Of a stretch of DNA of 64,000 nucleotides, positions 1 through 7,476 are shown one piece after another. The DNA lies in NCBI RefSeq assembly GCF_008329535.1, contig NZ_NPKR01000007.1, positions 62,001-126,000 on the forward strand. The letters are read 5' to 3'. A program made the translations under genes and the position numbers. The number at the start of each line of letters is the position of its first letter. Position 1 is the first letter of the stretch. The notes below the pieces were generated by a model, which saw only the letters and a list, made by a program, of their open reading frames with translations, made no database searches and was not told the DNA's origin. The stretch is from Mycolicibacterium sp. P1-18. GTDB lineage: Bacteria > Actinomycetota > Actinomycetes > Mycobacteriales > Mycobacteriaceae.

Positions 1-55
1 ACCCCGCTGAATCGGCGACCTCACCTGGAACCTCGGCGTTGTCGTCCGCGGTCAC
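1..55 (-). CDS. N-terminal fragment, possible nitrobindin-like protein
   Basis: Only the first 18 codons lie in the window. The reading frame opens with GTG at 55-53, overlapping the TGA of the preceding small gene as GTGA, and gives an acidic start (VTADDNAEVPGEVADSAG) that runs off the left edge. The overlap implies translational coupling with the sulfurtransferase operon. By remembered gene order (Rv0813c next to sseC) this would be the FABP-like heme/nitrobindin protein, but the visible residues cannot prove it. The ORF itself is moderately supported, the function weakly. Confidence 0.4.
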   Translation of the reverse strand, partial: MTADDNAEVPGEVADSAG

Positions 56-189
56 AAGTCGTCGGTGATCAGCCGGTACACCGTGTACAGGGCGAACCAG
101 GTGATGACGACGACTGCCACGATGAGCAGGATTTCGAAGAAGAGCACCACGGCGTCGAGTCTAGTTCCGATGTCCGGCCAGGCGGCCAC
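52..189 (-). CDS. Small single-pass membrane protein (45 aa)
   Basis: A 45-codon ORF starting GTG at 189-187 sits 12 bases after the sseC stop and in the same reading frame. Residues 14-37 are strongly hydrophobic (VVLFFEILLIVAVVVITWFAL), then YTVYRLITDDL, so one transmembrane helix with a short polar tail is expected. Its stop overlaps the next start as GTGA. The position inside a tightly packed operon and the membrane-like composition argue that it is real. Function is unknown; a role accessory to the sulfurtransferase operon is only inferred from position. Confidence 0.65.
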   Translation of the reverse strand: MAAWPDIGTRLDAVVLFFEILLIVAVVVITWFALYTVYRLITDDL

Positions 190-201
190 CGGGGTTCGAG
201 C

Positions 202-504
202 TCAGGCGACCTTGACGTCGACTTCGTGGATCCCGGCGCCCGACGGCGCGACGCTGGCGTCGCCGTTGCCCGCGGGGGACAGGGCGCGCAGCGTCCAGGT
301 GCCCGGGGCGGCGAAGAACCGGAAGTCACCGGTGGCCGACGCGACGACCTCCGCGGTGAACTCGTCGGAGGCGTCGAGGAGGCGCACGAACGCCCCTCCG
401 ACGGTCTGGCCGGCACCGTCGACGACGCGACCGGTGATGACCGTTTCCTTTTCGAGGTCAACGCTGGCCGGCAGCGTCAGTCCTTGCTTGGGTGCAGAGC
501 ACAT
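202..504 (-). CDS. sseC: SseC-like DUF1416 protein
   Basis: This 100-aa protein starts at the ATG giving MCSAPKQGLTLPASVDLEKE, one base after the cysA2 stop. An in-frame extension to 579 would lie inside cysA2 and is discarded. The body (TVITGRVVDGAGQTVGGAFV..DFRFFAAPGTWTLRAL) has the pattern of a transthyretin/carboxypeptidase-regulatory-like beta sandwich, as in DUF1416. The family is always linked to CysA-type sulfurtransferases in mycobacteria and is thought to act in sulfur transfer. No catalytic residue is evident; Cys2 is the only cysteine. Confidence 0.85.
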   Translation of the reverse strand: MCSAPKQGLTLPASVDLEKETVITGRVVDGAGQTVGGAFVRLLDASDEFTAEVVASATGDFRFFAAPGTWTLRALSPAGNGDASVAPSGAGIHEVDVKVA

Positions 505-505
505 A

Positions 506-1339
506 TCAACTTCCCAACTCGATCGGGGCGCCCACGAGGGAACCGTATTCACACCAACTACCGTCGTAGTTCTTGACATTCCGATGTCCCAGCAATTCCT
601 GCAGGACGAACCAGCTGTGCGAGGAGCGCTCGCCGATGCGGCAGTAGGCGATGGTCTCCTTGGAGCCGTCGAGGCCGGCGTCGGCGTAGAGCTTGGCGAG
701 GTCTTCGTCGGACTTGAAGGTGCCGTCCTCGTTGGCTGCCTTGCTCCACGGCACGTTGACCGCGGTGGGGATGTGCCCGGCGCGCTGGCTCTGCTCCTGC
801 GGCAGGTGGGCGGGGGCGAGGATCTTGCCGGAGAACTCGTCGGGGGAGCGCACGTCGACGAGGTTCTTGGTGCCGATGGCGGCGATCACCTCGTCGCGGA
901 AGGCGCGGATCGCGGTGTTGGGCGCCGACGCCGTGTACGAGGTGGCCGGGCGGCTGGGCACCTCGGTGACCAGGGGGCGACCGTCGAGTTCCCACCGCTT
1001 GCGGCCGCCGTCGATCAGCTTGACGTTCTCGTGGCCGTAGAGCTTGAAGTACCAGTACGCGTACGCGGCGAACCAGTTGTTGTTGCCGCCGTAGAGGACC
1101 ACCGTGTCGTCGTTGGCGATGCCCTTGTCGGACAGCAGCTTGGAGAACTGCTGCTGGTCGACGAAGTCGCGCTTGACCGGATCCTGCAGTTCGGTCTTCC
1201 AGTCCAGCCGGACGGCGCCGGCGATGTGGCCGTCCTCGTACGCGCTGGTGTCCTCGTCGACCTCGACGAAGACGGTGTTGGGGGCGTCGAGATTGTTCCC
1301 GGCCCACTCGGTGCTGACCAGGACGTCGGAACGTGCCAT
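506..1339 (-). CDS. cysA2: Thiosulfate sulfurtransferase (rhodanese), CysA2 type
   Basis: The 277-aa protein has two rhodanese domains: an inactive N-terminal one (about 1-140, with DDTVVLYGGNNNWFAAYAYW) and a catalytic C-terminal one. The active loop CRIGERSS begins at Cys233, the residue that forms the persulfide when sulfur is moved from thiosulfate to an acceptor. Length and sequence match the mycobacterial CysA/SseA group. A good ribosome site (AAGGGA) precedes the ATG. It lies between a DUF4395 membrane protein and sseC, and the whole operon is preceded by the cysteine-rich leader ORF at 1927-2019, suggesting cysteine-responsive control. Confidence 0.93.
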   Translation of the reverse strand: MARSDVLVSTEWAGNNLDAPNTVFVEVDEDTSAYEDGHIAGAVRLDWKTELQDPVKRDFVDQQQFSKLLSDKGIANDDTVVLYGGNNNWFAAYAYWYFKLYGHENVKLIDGGRKRWELDGRPLVTEVPSRPATSYTASAPNTAIRAFRDEVIAAIGTKNLVDVRSPDEFSGKILAPAHLPQEQSQRAGHIPTAVNVPWSKAANEDGTFKSDEDLAKLYADAGLDGSKETIAYCRIGERSSHSWFVLQELLGHRNVKNYDGSWCEYGSLVGAPIELGS

Positions 1340-1376
1340 GGATGAAATCCCTTCGGTTGCTTCAGTATTCGACAGG

Positions 1377-1841
1377 TTAGGCGGGCGAGGCAGTGGTACG
1401 AAAGCGCGTGACGAGCGGGTAGAGCCGGCAGCCGAGACAGATGCCGAAGGCGGCGTTGAGGAACGCCGCGACGAGTGCGAGCGCGGTGGCCGCGAGGCCC
1501 AGCGTCGCCAACCCGGTGGCGAAACCGACGCAACCGAGGACGGCGAACACCACGCCCACCAGCTGGGCGAACTTCAACGGCGGCACGGGCTCGCGCTCGG
1601 TGACGGGACTCAGCCGGGGCGCGACGACCGCGGCGAACACGCGGCCGTAGGGGTGCTTGCGCGGGCCACCGAGGGCGCCGACGGCGAACACCACCGCCTG
1701 GACCCCGAGCACGACCGCGGCGGCATGGGCGCTGACGGCGGAGACCAGGAGTGCAGCCACGAGAACCGCGGTGGTCACCCAGGCGGTGAATCGGGGACCC
1801 CGGACGTCGACCTGGTCCGGAGGTGTGGTCTGGTTCGGCAA
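1377..1841 (-). CDS. DUF4395 membrane protein
   Basis: A 154-aa protein with about four hydrophobic segments (near 18-45, 47-60, 88-112 and 115-137) and a terminal CLGC motif in the last helix, typical of DUF4395 proteins next to rhodanese or thioredoxin genes. The start chosen is TTG at 1841, because AGGAG lies 7 bases upstream and the protein begins MPNQTTPPDQVDV. It is the first full-size gene after the cysteine-cluster leader ORF. The role is unknown; an involvement in sulfur or thiol handling at the membrane is inferred from position and the CxxC pair. Confidence 0.8.
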   Translation of the reverse strand: MPNQTTPPDQVDVRGPRFTAWVTTAVLVAALLVSAVSAHAAAVVLGVQAVVFAVGALGGPRKHPYGRVFAAVVAPRLSPVTEREPVPPLKFAQLVGVVFAVLGCVGFATGLATLGLAATALALVAAFLNAAFGICLGCRLYPLVTRFRTTASPA

Positions 1842-1926
1842 CGGTCTACTCCTGCTGTCGTGACGAGGCTGGGCGTGGGCAAGCCTGAGCGGCTGCTCCG
1901 AGGGCGACGCGAGTGCGCGCAGCTAC

Positions 1927-2019
1927 TCAGCAGCTACGACAACGACAACAAGAACCCGCGACGCGGCACAGATCTACTGCGCGGCGCTTGATGAGCTCGT
2001 GCTCAACGCGGGGGGACAC
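1927..2019 (-). CDS. Leaderless upstream ORF ending in a cysteine cluster
   Basis: Thirty codons run from GTG at 2019-2017 to TGA at 1929-1927. The peptide ends GSCCRCRSC: six cysteines in the ORF, five of them in its last seven codons. A -10 element TAAGCT ends exactly 7 bases before the GTG, so the start codon should be the first transcribed base, a leaderless mRNA. Such polycysteine leaderless uORFs are known cysteine-responsive attenuators in mycobacteria: ribosomes slow at Cys codons when cysteine is scarce. The run CTGCTG at its stop can pair with CAGCAG over the AGGAG site of the DUF4395 gene 85 bases downstream, a plausible switch. The product itself probably has no other job. Confidence 0.85.
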   Translation of the reverse strand: MSPRVEHELIKRRAVDLCRVAGSCCRCRSC

Positions 2020-2026
2020 GCGGGAG

Positions 2027-2032
2027 AGCTTA
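2027..2032 (-). promoter_or_regulatory. -10 element of the sulfur operon
   Basis: TAAGCT on the minus strand, matching TANNNT, followed by CTCCCGC and then the GTG of the cysteine-cluster ORF. The 7-base gap places the transcription start on the G of GTG. No convincing -35 hexamer is seen, as is common for mycobacterial SigA promoters. Confidence 0.7.
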
Positions 2033-2048
2033 CCCAATGACCCGGTCG

Positions 2049-2465
2049 TCAGGCCAATAGCGGTTCGAGAGCGGACCGCAGGTCAGCGGCCTTCGGTACC
2101 CCCGAGCTGCGGTACCGCTGCCGACCGTCGGCGTCGAAGATGAACGTCGTCGGCAACGACAGGACCGAAAGTGCCCGCGCAGCGGCCGGATCGGCGTCCA
2201 TGTCGACCTCGACGTGAGCAACGTCCGGCAGGTCGGCGCAGACGTCGTCGACGACCCGCCGGACCCCCGCGCACGGTCCGCACCACTGCGCGCTGAAGTG
2301 CACGATCGCCGGCTTCCCGGCGGGCAGCCCCAGGTCTGGAACCTCGGGGGACGCGGCGTCGGTGCTCCGCAGCACCCCGTCGCGCTTGGTGAGCATGCGT
2401 CCCACCACCACCGACACGGCCAATGCGGCCACCAGCACCCCGACCACGACGAGAAGTGAGCTCAT
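2049..2465 (-). CDS. Membrane-anchored thioredoxin-like protein
   Basis: The 138-aa protein begins MSSLLVVVGVLVAALAVSVVV, an N-terminal membrane anchor, followed by a linker and a thioredoxin fold with the active site WCGPC (IVHFSAQWCGPCAGVRRVV) and the cis-proline region LSLPTTFIF. It should work as a disulfide reductase or thiol donor on the outer face of the membrane. Its ATG overlaps the lmeA stop by four bases (ATGA), so the two are translated together. It corresponds by position to the thiX-type gene Rv0816c. Partners may include the adjacent sulfurtransferase. Confidence 0.88.
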   Translation of the reverse strand: MSSLLVVVGVLVAALAVSVVVGRMLTKRDGVLRSTDAASPEVPDLGLPAGKPAIVHFSAQWCGPCAGVRRVVDDVCADLPDVAHVEVDMDADPAAARALSVLSLPTTFIFDADGRQRYRSSGVPKAADLRSALEPLLA

Positions 2466-3259
2466 GACTGTCTGAACCCGTCGAGCGCCACCGTTACTCC
2501 CGTGGTGATGCCCTCGATGATGATGTCCGAGCCGCGGGCGCCCTCGCTGGTCGGCGCGATCCCGAAGGGCAGCTTCATCCCCGGCATCCTGGTGTCGAAG
2601 GCCGCCAGGACCGCCGCCTTCTTGTCGTCGGGCACGGCCTCGTCGGCCGTGCCCGGGCCGGTCAGCACGTCGGTGGCGTTGAACACGAGCGTGGTGTCGT
2701 CGTCCTCCGGCGTGGACAGGTCGACCGACACGCTGACCCGCTCGCCGAAGCCCGCCGCGACGGGCGTCCCGGTGAAGACCAGTCCCCGGCTGCCCGAGAT
2801 GCCCGACTCCGTCGTGCCGCCGGTGGCGTCGTTGGTCTCCTTCGGCGGCGCCTCGACCAGCAGGTCCTTGATGCCCATGAAGCGGCCGACGTGCGTCGAG
2901 TCGACGATCAGACGGCTCTCCAGCTTGCCCACCGGCAGCGTGGCGTCCGAGCCGATCAGCCAGGACGTCCCGGTCAGGTCGACGGAGTGCAGCGTCGCCT
3001 CGATGGAGGCCTTGCCGACGACGGGGTGGTCGACCCCACCAGCCCGGATCTCGACCTCGCGGTACTGGTGTCCGGTGGCCTGGGTGACGAACGGAAAACC
3101 CAGGATGCCCACCCAGGGGTCGAAGGGCAGGTGGTTGGCCGCCCGGATGCTGCGCGCCCAATGGAACTCCGCGTAGATGGCGGTCCCGAAGTCGGTGCCG
3201 ACGGCGCCGACGGTCAGCGTCGTGACCGTGGCGACGAGTCCGATCAGCACCTTGCGCAC
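2462..3259 (-). CDS. lmeA: LmeA, phospholipid-binding mannan elongation factor
   Basis: The 265-aa protein has an uncleaved or cleaved N-terminal hydrophobic segment (MRKVLIGLVATVTTLTVGAVG) and a long beta-rich exported domain of the DUF2993 type (GISGSRGLVFTGTPVAAGF; GSDIIIEGITTGVTVALDG). The mycobacterial family member LmeA binds phosphoinositides and supports mannan chain elongation during lipomannan and lipoarabinomannan synthesis in the periplasm. Synteny (thioredoxin downstream, glnR divergent upstream) matches the lmeA locus. The assignment rests on family pattern and gene order. Confidence 0.85.
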   Translation of the reverse strand: MRKVLIGLVATVTTLTVGAVGTDFGTAIYAEFHWARSIRAANHLPFDPWVGILGFPFVTQATGHQYREVEIRAGGVDHPVVGKASIEATLHSVDLTGTSWLIGSDATLPVGKLESRLIVDSTHVGRFMGIKDLLVEAPPKETNDATGGTTESGISGSRGLVFTGTPVAAGFGERVSVSVDLSTPEDDDTTLVFNATDVLTGPGTADEAVPDDKKAAVLAAFDTRMPGMKLPFGIAPTSEGARGSDIIIEGITTGVTVALDGFRQS

Positions 3260-3324
3260 CCGGACATTCTGGCCTACCCGGGTGCGCTCACCCGCTCAGC
3301 GCGGCTAATTAGCAGGTTGCACGC

Positions 3325-3330
3325 TATCGT
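3325..3330 (+). promoter_or_regulatory. Candidate -10 for glnR in the lmeA/glnR divergent spacer
   Basis: TATCGT lies about 100 bases upstream of the TTG start of glnR. The 175-base spacer also holds a perfect 10-bp palindrome GCTAATTAGC (3304-3313), which could serve the divergent lmeA promoter, and a leader hairpin CGGCCG-GTAA-CGGCCG (3343-3358). None is confirmed. Confidence 0.35.
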
Positions 3331-3434
3331 TATGCCCATCGTCGGCCGGTAACGGCCGCGTGTCAGCCATGAATCTGGGAGATTGCCCGGACACCGACGT
3401 CGGGTGATCTTCCCGAAATGCGCTGGAGGACCCA

Positions 3435-4220
3435 TTGGATCTTTTGCTACTGACCGTCGACCCGCATCCCGAGTCGGTGCTGCCGTCGTTGGCGCTGCTC
3501 GCGCACAACGTCCGCGCCGCCCCGACCGAAGTGTCGTCCCTGCTCGAGGCGGGCACCGCGGACGTGGCCATCGTCGACGCCCGAACCGATCTGGCCGCGG
3601 CGCGCGGGCTGTGCCGGCTGCTGGGGACCACCGGCACGGCGGTGCCCGTCGTCGCGGTGGTCAACGAAGGCGGCCTGGTTGCGGTCAACGTCGAATGGGG
3701 CCTCGACGAGATCCTGCTCCCCAGCACGGGCCCGGCCGAGATCGACGCCCGGTTGCGGTTGCTCGTCGGTCGCCGCGGCGGTGCCGCCGACCAGGAGAGC
3801 GCGGGCAAGGTCAACCTCGGCGAACTCGTCATCGACGAGGGCACCTACACCGCCCGGCTACGTGGGCGGCCGCTGGACCTCACGTACAAGGAATTCGAGC
3901 TGCTCAAGTACCTGGCGCTGCACGCCGGCCGGGTGTTCACCAGGGCGCAACTGCTGCAGGAGGTGTGGGGCTACGACTTCTTCGGCGGCACCCGCACCGT
4001 GGACGTGCACGTGCGACGGCTCCGCGCGAAGCTGGGCCCCGAGTACGAATCGTTGATCGGCACCGTGCGCAACGTCGGCTACAAGGCGGTCCGGCCGGCC
4101 CGAGGCCGCCCGCCGGTGCCCGAAACCGACCCCGTCGACGACTACGACGACGTCGACGCCTACGACCAGGACCCCGCGGGCTTCGTCGACGGCCTGGGCG
4201 ACCCGCTGCGCACCCAGTGA
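3435..4220 (+). CDS. glnR: GlnR, OmpR-family nitrogen response regulator
   Basis: The 261-aa protein has an N-terminal receiver-like domain (with TADVAIVDAR) and a C-terminal OmpR/PhoB winged helix (LTYKEFELLKYLALHAGRVFTRAQLLQEVWGYDFFGGTRTVDVHVRRLRAKLG). In mycobacteria GlnR is an orphan regulator, with no cognate kinase nearby, that activates nitrogen scavenging genes such as amt, glnA and nir. The start is TTG at 3435, seven bases after GGAGG. The stop overlaps the mshD start as GTGA, so mycothiol synthesis is coupled to it. An acidic Asp/Tyr-rich tail follows the DNA-binding domain. Confidence 0.92.
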   Translation: MDLLLLTVDPHPESVLPSLALLAHNVRAAPTEVSSLLEAGTADVAIVDARTDLAAARGLCRLLGTTGTAVPVVAVVNEGGLVAVNVEWGLDEILLPSTGPAEIDARLRLLVGRRGGAADQESAGKVNLGELVIDEGTYTARLRGRPLDLTYKEFELLKYLALHAGRVFTRAQLLQEVWGYDFFGGTRTVDVHVRRLRAKLGPEYESLIGTVRNVGYKAVRPARGRPPVPETDPVDDYDDVDAYDQDPAGFVDGLGDPLRTQ

Positions 4221-5101
4221 GCGCAACAGCCTGGCGGACAACGCTTTCCGAGGTCGAGCAACGGCGCATCTCGGACCTCGTCGACGCCGCCACGGAGGCC
4301 GACGGAACGGCTCCCGTCGGTGACCAGATCGTGCGCGAGCTGCCCCGCGACCGCACCGGCCACCTCCTCGCCGAAGACCACGACGACGTCGTCGGCTACC
4401 TCAACCTGGCTCCCGCCACGCCCGACGCACCCCCGATGGCGGAGGTCGTCGTGCACCCCCTCGCCCGTAGGCGGGGGATCGGTTCGGAGCTGATTCGCAC
4501 GGCCCTGGCCAAGGGTGGCGCCGGCACTCGGATCTGGGCGCACGGAAACCTCGAGCCCGCCCGCGCCACCGCCGCCGCCCTCGACCTCGTCGCCGCGCGC
4601 GAGCTGCTCCAGATGCGCCGCCCGCTGCGCGACCTGCCGCCCGTCACGGCCTCCGACGGCGTGGTCCTGCGCACCTACGCCGGGCCCGAGGACGACGCCG
4701 AACTACTGCGGGTCAACAACGCCGCCTTCTCCTGGCACCCCGAGCAGGGCGGCTGGACCGAGGCCGACGTCGCCGAGCGACGGGGCGAGTCGTGGTTCGA
4801 CCCGGCGGGACTGTTCCTGGCGTTCGACTCGGCGACCAAGGCCCTCCTCGGCTTCCACTGGACCAAGGTGCACGGCCCCGATCTCGGCGAGGTGTACGTC
4901 GTGGGCGTCGACCCGTCCGCTCAGGGGCGCGGTCTCGGGGCGATGCTGACGTTGGTCGGCCTGCACCACCTGGCCGATCGGTTGGGCGCGGACGCGGACG
5001 TGACGCTGTACGTCGAGGCCGATAACTCGGCCGCCGTGAAGACGTACGAACGGCTGGATTTCACGGTCTTCAGCGCGGACGTGGCGTACACCCTCCGTTA
5101 G
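4217..5101 (+). CDS. mshD: Mycothiol synthase (acetyltransferase) MshD
   Basis: The 294-aa protein is built of two GNAT domains. The N-terminal half has VVHPLARRRGIGSELIRTAL, and the C-terminal half has VVGVDPSAQGRGLGAMLTLVGL, each an acetyl-CoA binding R/QxxGxG/A loop. MshD acetylates cysteinyl-glucosaminyl-inositol, the last step in mycothiol synthesis, in the cytosol. Start GTG at 4217 overlaps the glnR stop. Length and two-domain layout fit the family. Confidence 0.93.
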   Translation: MSATAWRTTLSEVEQRRISDLVDAATEADGTAPVGDQIVRELPRDRTGHLLAEDHDDVVGYLNLAPATPDAPPMAEVVVHPLARRRGIGSELIRTALAKGGAGTRIWAHGNLEPARATAAALDLVAARELLQMRRPLRDLPPVTASDGVVLRTYAGPEDDAELLRVNNAAFSWHPEQGGWTEADVAERRGESWFDPAGLFLAFDSATKALLGFHWTKVHGPDLGEVYVVGVDPSAQGRGLGAMLTLVGLHHLADRLGADADVTLYVEADNSAAVKTYERLDFTVFSADVAYTLR

Positions 5102-5102
5102 C

Positions 5103-5125
5103 CCTCAGCTGTGAAATCGCTGAGG
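5103..5125 (+). terminator. Hairpin after mshD
   Basis: CCTCAGC pairs with GCTGAGG across a 9-base loop just after the mshD stop. The 3' side has only a weak T run (CTGTT), so this is a candidate mycobacterial-type terminator separating glnR-mshD from the pst operon. Confidence 0.5.
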
Positions 5126-5127
5126 CT

Positions 5128-5155
5128 GTTCACTGCTCGTTCACCTTTCGTCAGC
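5128..5155 (+). promoter_or_regulatory. RegX3/Pho-box-like direct repeats upstream of pstS
   Basis: GTTCAC occurs at 5128-5133 and again at 5139-5144, with a weaker third copy GTCAGC at 5150, all at an 11-base period. Tandem half-sites one helical turn apart are the binding pattern of PhoB-family regulators, here RegX3 of the SenX3-RegX3 phosphate-sensing pair. The position about 85-100 bases before pstS suits activation at low phosphate. A similar site precedes phoU (11451-11469). Confidence 0.65.
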
Positions 5156-5225
5156 GACCCGTCCACCGGCGCCGAATACGTTGCCGTGGAGTCCTGAGGC
5201 AGACAAAAAATCGAAAGTGGGATCA

Positions 5226-6377
5226 GTGAAGCTCAATCGCTTTGGCACGAGTGCCGGCACTCCGTTCTTGGTGGCGTTGTCCGCGGCAGCGCTCGCGATG
5301 TCGATGACCGCGTGCGGCAGTGACGACAACTCGGGATCGTCGTCGTCCTCGTCGAGCGCCGCGTCGGGATCGTCGTCCGCCGCCGCCGCCGCCGCCGACT
5401 GCGCCGGCAAGGCTGCCCTGACCGCCGAGGGTTCCACCGCCCAGCAGAACGCCATCGCCGAGTTCAACAAGGCGTGGGGCCAGGTCTGCTCGGGCAAGTC
5501 CCTGTCCTACAACCCCACCGGGTCCGGTGCGGGTGTGACGCAGTTCCTCGCCAAGCAGGTCGACTTCGCGGGCTCCGACTCGGCGCTGGCCGAGGACCAG
5601 GTCGCCCCGGCGACCGAGCGGTGTGGCGGGAACCCGGCGTGGAACCTTCCGCTGGTGTTCGGCCCGGTCGCGATGGCCTACAACGTCGAGGGCGTCGACA
5701 AGCTGGTCGTCAACGCCGACGTGCTGGCCAAGATCTTCACCGGCGCGATCACCACGTGGAACGACCCGGCCATCGCCGCGCTGAACGGCGGCACCACGCT
5801 GCCGGACACCAAGATCACGCCGATCTACCGCTCGGATTCCTCGGGCACCACCGACAACTTCCAGAAGTACCTGACGGCCGCCGCTCCGCAGACGTGGACC
5901 AAGGGCGCCGGCAAGGAGTTCCAGGGTGGCGCCGGCGAGGGTGCGCAGAAGTCCTCCGGCGTCGTGCAGGCCGTGCAGGCCACCCCCGGTGCCATCGGAT
6001 ACGTCGAGAAGAGCCCGGCCGCCGCGGCGAACCTGCCGTTCGCGCAGATCGACAGCGGTGCCGGTGCAGTCGAGCTGAACGACGACTCGACGGCCAAGGC
6101 CGTCGCCGCCGCCAAGTTCAAGGCCGAGGGCATGGACCTGACGCTCGACCTCAACGCGCTCTACGCCTCCAAGGAGGCCGGTGCCTACCCGTTGATGCTG
6201 GCCACCTACGAGATCGTCTGCTCCAAGGGTTACGACGCCGACACCGCCGCAGCGGTGAAGTCGTTCCTGACGGTGTCGGCCGACCAGGGCCAGGCCAACC
6301 TGTCGGCCGCCGGCTTCGTGCCGCTGCCCGACAGCTTCAAGGAGCGCTTGCTCACGTCCGTCGACGCAATTGCCTAG
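5226..6377 (+). CDS. pstS: PstS, phosphate-binding lipoprotein
   Basis: The 383-aa precursor starts GTG at 5226 (VKLNRFGTSAG); a longer frame from 5181 runs through the promoter side and is unlikely. A signal peptide ends in the lipobox-like TACGS, so the mature protein is lipid-anchored at the cell surface. A low-complexity Ser/Ala linker follows, then the type-2 periplasmic binding fold with the phosphate-contact motifs STAQQNAI, GSGAGVTQF, AGSDSAL and RSDSSGTTDNFQKYL. It delivers phosphate to PstC/PstA. First gene of the pst operon, behind a RegX3-like box. Confidence 0.95.
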   Translation: MKLNRFGTSAGTPFLVALSAAALAMSMTACGSDDNSGSSSSSSSAASGSSSAAAAAADCAGKAALTAEGSTAQQNAIAEFNKAWGQVCSGKSLSYNPTGSGAGVTQFLAKQVDFAGSDSALAEDQVAPATERCGGNPAWNLPLVFGPVAMAYNVEGVDKLVVNADVLAKIFTGAITTWNDPAIAALNGGTTLPDTKITPIYRSDSSGTTDNFQKYLTAAAPQTWTKGAGKEFQGGAGEGAQKSSGVVQAVQATPGAIGYVEKSPAAAANLPFAQIDSGAGAVELNDDSTAKAVAAAKFKAEGMDLTLDLNALYASKEAGAYPLMLATYEIVCSKGYDADTAAAVKSFLTVSADQGQANLSAAGFVPLPDSFKERLLTSVDAIA

Positions 6378-6426
6378 ACGGTTGGCATACCGCCACCAAC
6401 GCGGTGAGGATGGGTTCTAAGAAGCA

Positions 6427-7476
6427 ATGACCGACAACGGGATGACAGTGACGACACCGAATCCAACCGGCGCGGGATCGGGCGAAGTAATCGCTTCGCC
6501 CTTTCCCTCTCCGGATCCCATCAGCACCAACCCCTCGAAGGGCGCCAAGGTACGCCTCGGTGACCGCATCTTCGGGGGTGTGGCGCAGGGTGCGGGCGTC
6601 GCCGTCGTCGTCCTGATCGCGGCGATCGCCGTGTTCCTGCTGTGGCGCGCGGTCCCGGCGCTCAGCCGGAACGAGGCGAACTTCTTCACCTACGGCGGCA
6701 ACTGGATCACCACGGACACGTCGAAGATGACCTTCGGCATCCTCGACCTGATCCAGGTGACCATCTTCGTGTCGCTGTTCGCGCTGGTGCTGGCGATGCC
6801 GATCGCGCTCGGCATCGCCATCTTCCTGACGCAGTACTCGCCCCGGCGCCTGGCGGGGCCGCTGGCCTACGTCGTCGACCTGCTGGCGGCGGTGCCGTCG
6901 ATCGTCTACGGCGTGTGGGGCCTGTACGTGTTGGCTCCGGTGCTCAAGCCGTTCGCGGTCTGGCTGAACACCAACCTGGACTGGTTGTTCCTGTTCAAGA
7001 CGGGCACCGCGTCGGTGGCCGGTGGCGGCACCATCTTCACCGCGGGCATCGTGCTGGCCGTGATGATCCTTCCGATCATCACGGCGGTGTCGCGCGAGGT
7101 CTTCATCCAGACCCCGCGGGGGCAGATCGAGGCCGCTCTCGCCCTGGGTGCCACCCGCTGGGAGGTCGTCAAGACGACGGTGTTGCCGTTCGGACTGTCG
7201 GGCTACATCAGCGGAGCCATGCTCGGTCTGGGCCGCGCATTGGGTGAGACCATCGCCCTGCTGATCATCCTGCGCGGCACCCAGACGGCGTTCGGTTGGT
7301 CGCTGTTCGACGGCGGCTACACCTTCGCCAGCAAGATTGCTTCGGCGGCAAGCGAATTCAACGACCAATACAAGGCAGGCGCCTACATCGCGGCGGGCCT
7401 GGTGCTGTTCATCCTCACGTTCGTGGTGAACTCGCTGGCCCGCGCGGCGGTCGCAGGACGAGGAGCGAAGGCATGA
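6427..7476 (+). CDS. pstC: PstC, phosphate ABC transporter permease
   Basis: A 349-aa membrane protein with about six transmembrane helices after a polar N-terminus of about 45 residues. The loop EAALALGATRWEVVKTTVLPFGLSG is the EAA motif that docks on the PstB ATPase. DLLAAVPSIVYGVWGLYVL is characteristic of PstC/PstA. It begins 49 bases after pstS and its TGA overlaps the pstA start. Confidence 0.94.
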   Translation: MTDNGMTVTTPNPTGAGSGEVIASPFPSPDPISTNPSKGAKVRLGDRIFGGVAQGAGVAVVVLIAAIAVFLLWRAVPALSRNEANFFTYGGNWITTDTSKMTFGILDLIQVTIFVSLFALVLAMPIALGIAIFLTQYSPRRLAGPLAYVVDLLAAVPSIVYGVWGLYVLAPVLKPFAVWLNTNLDWLFLFKTGTASVAGGGTIFTAGIVLAVMILPIITAVSREVFIQTPRGQIEAALALGATRWEVVKTTVLPFGLSGYISGAMLGLGRALGETIALLIILRGTQTAFGWSLFDGGYTFASKIASAASEFNDQYKAGAYIAAGLVLFILTFVVNSLARAAVAGRGAKA

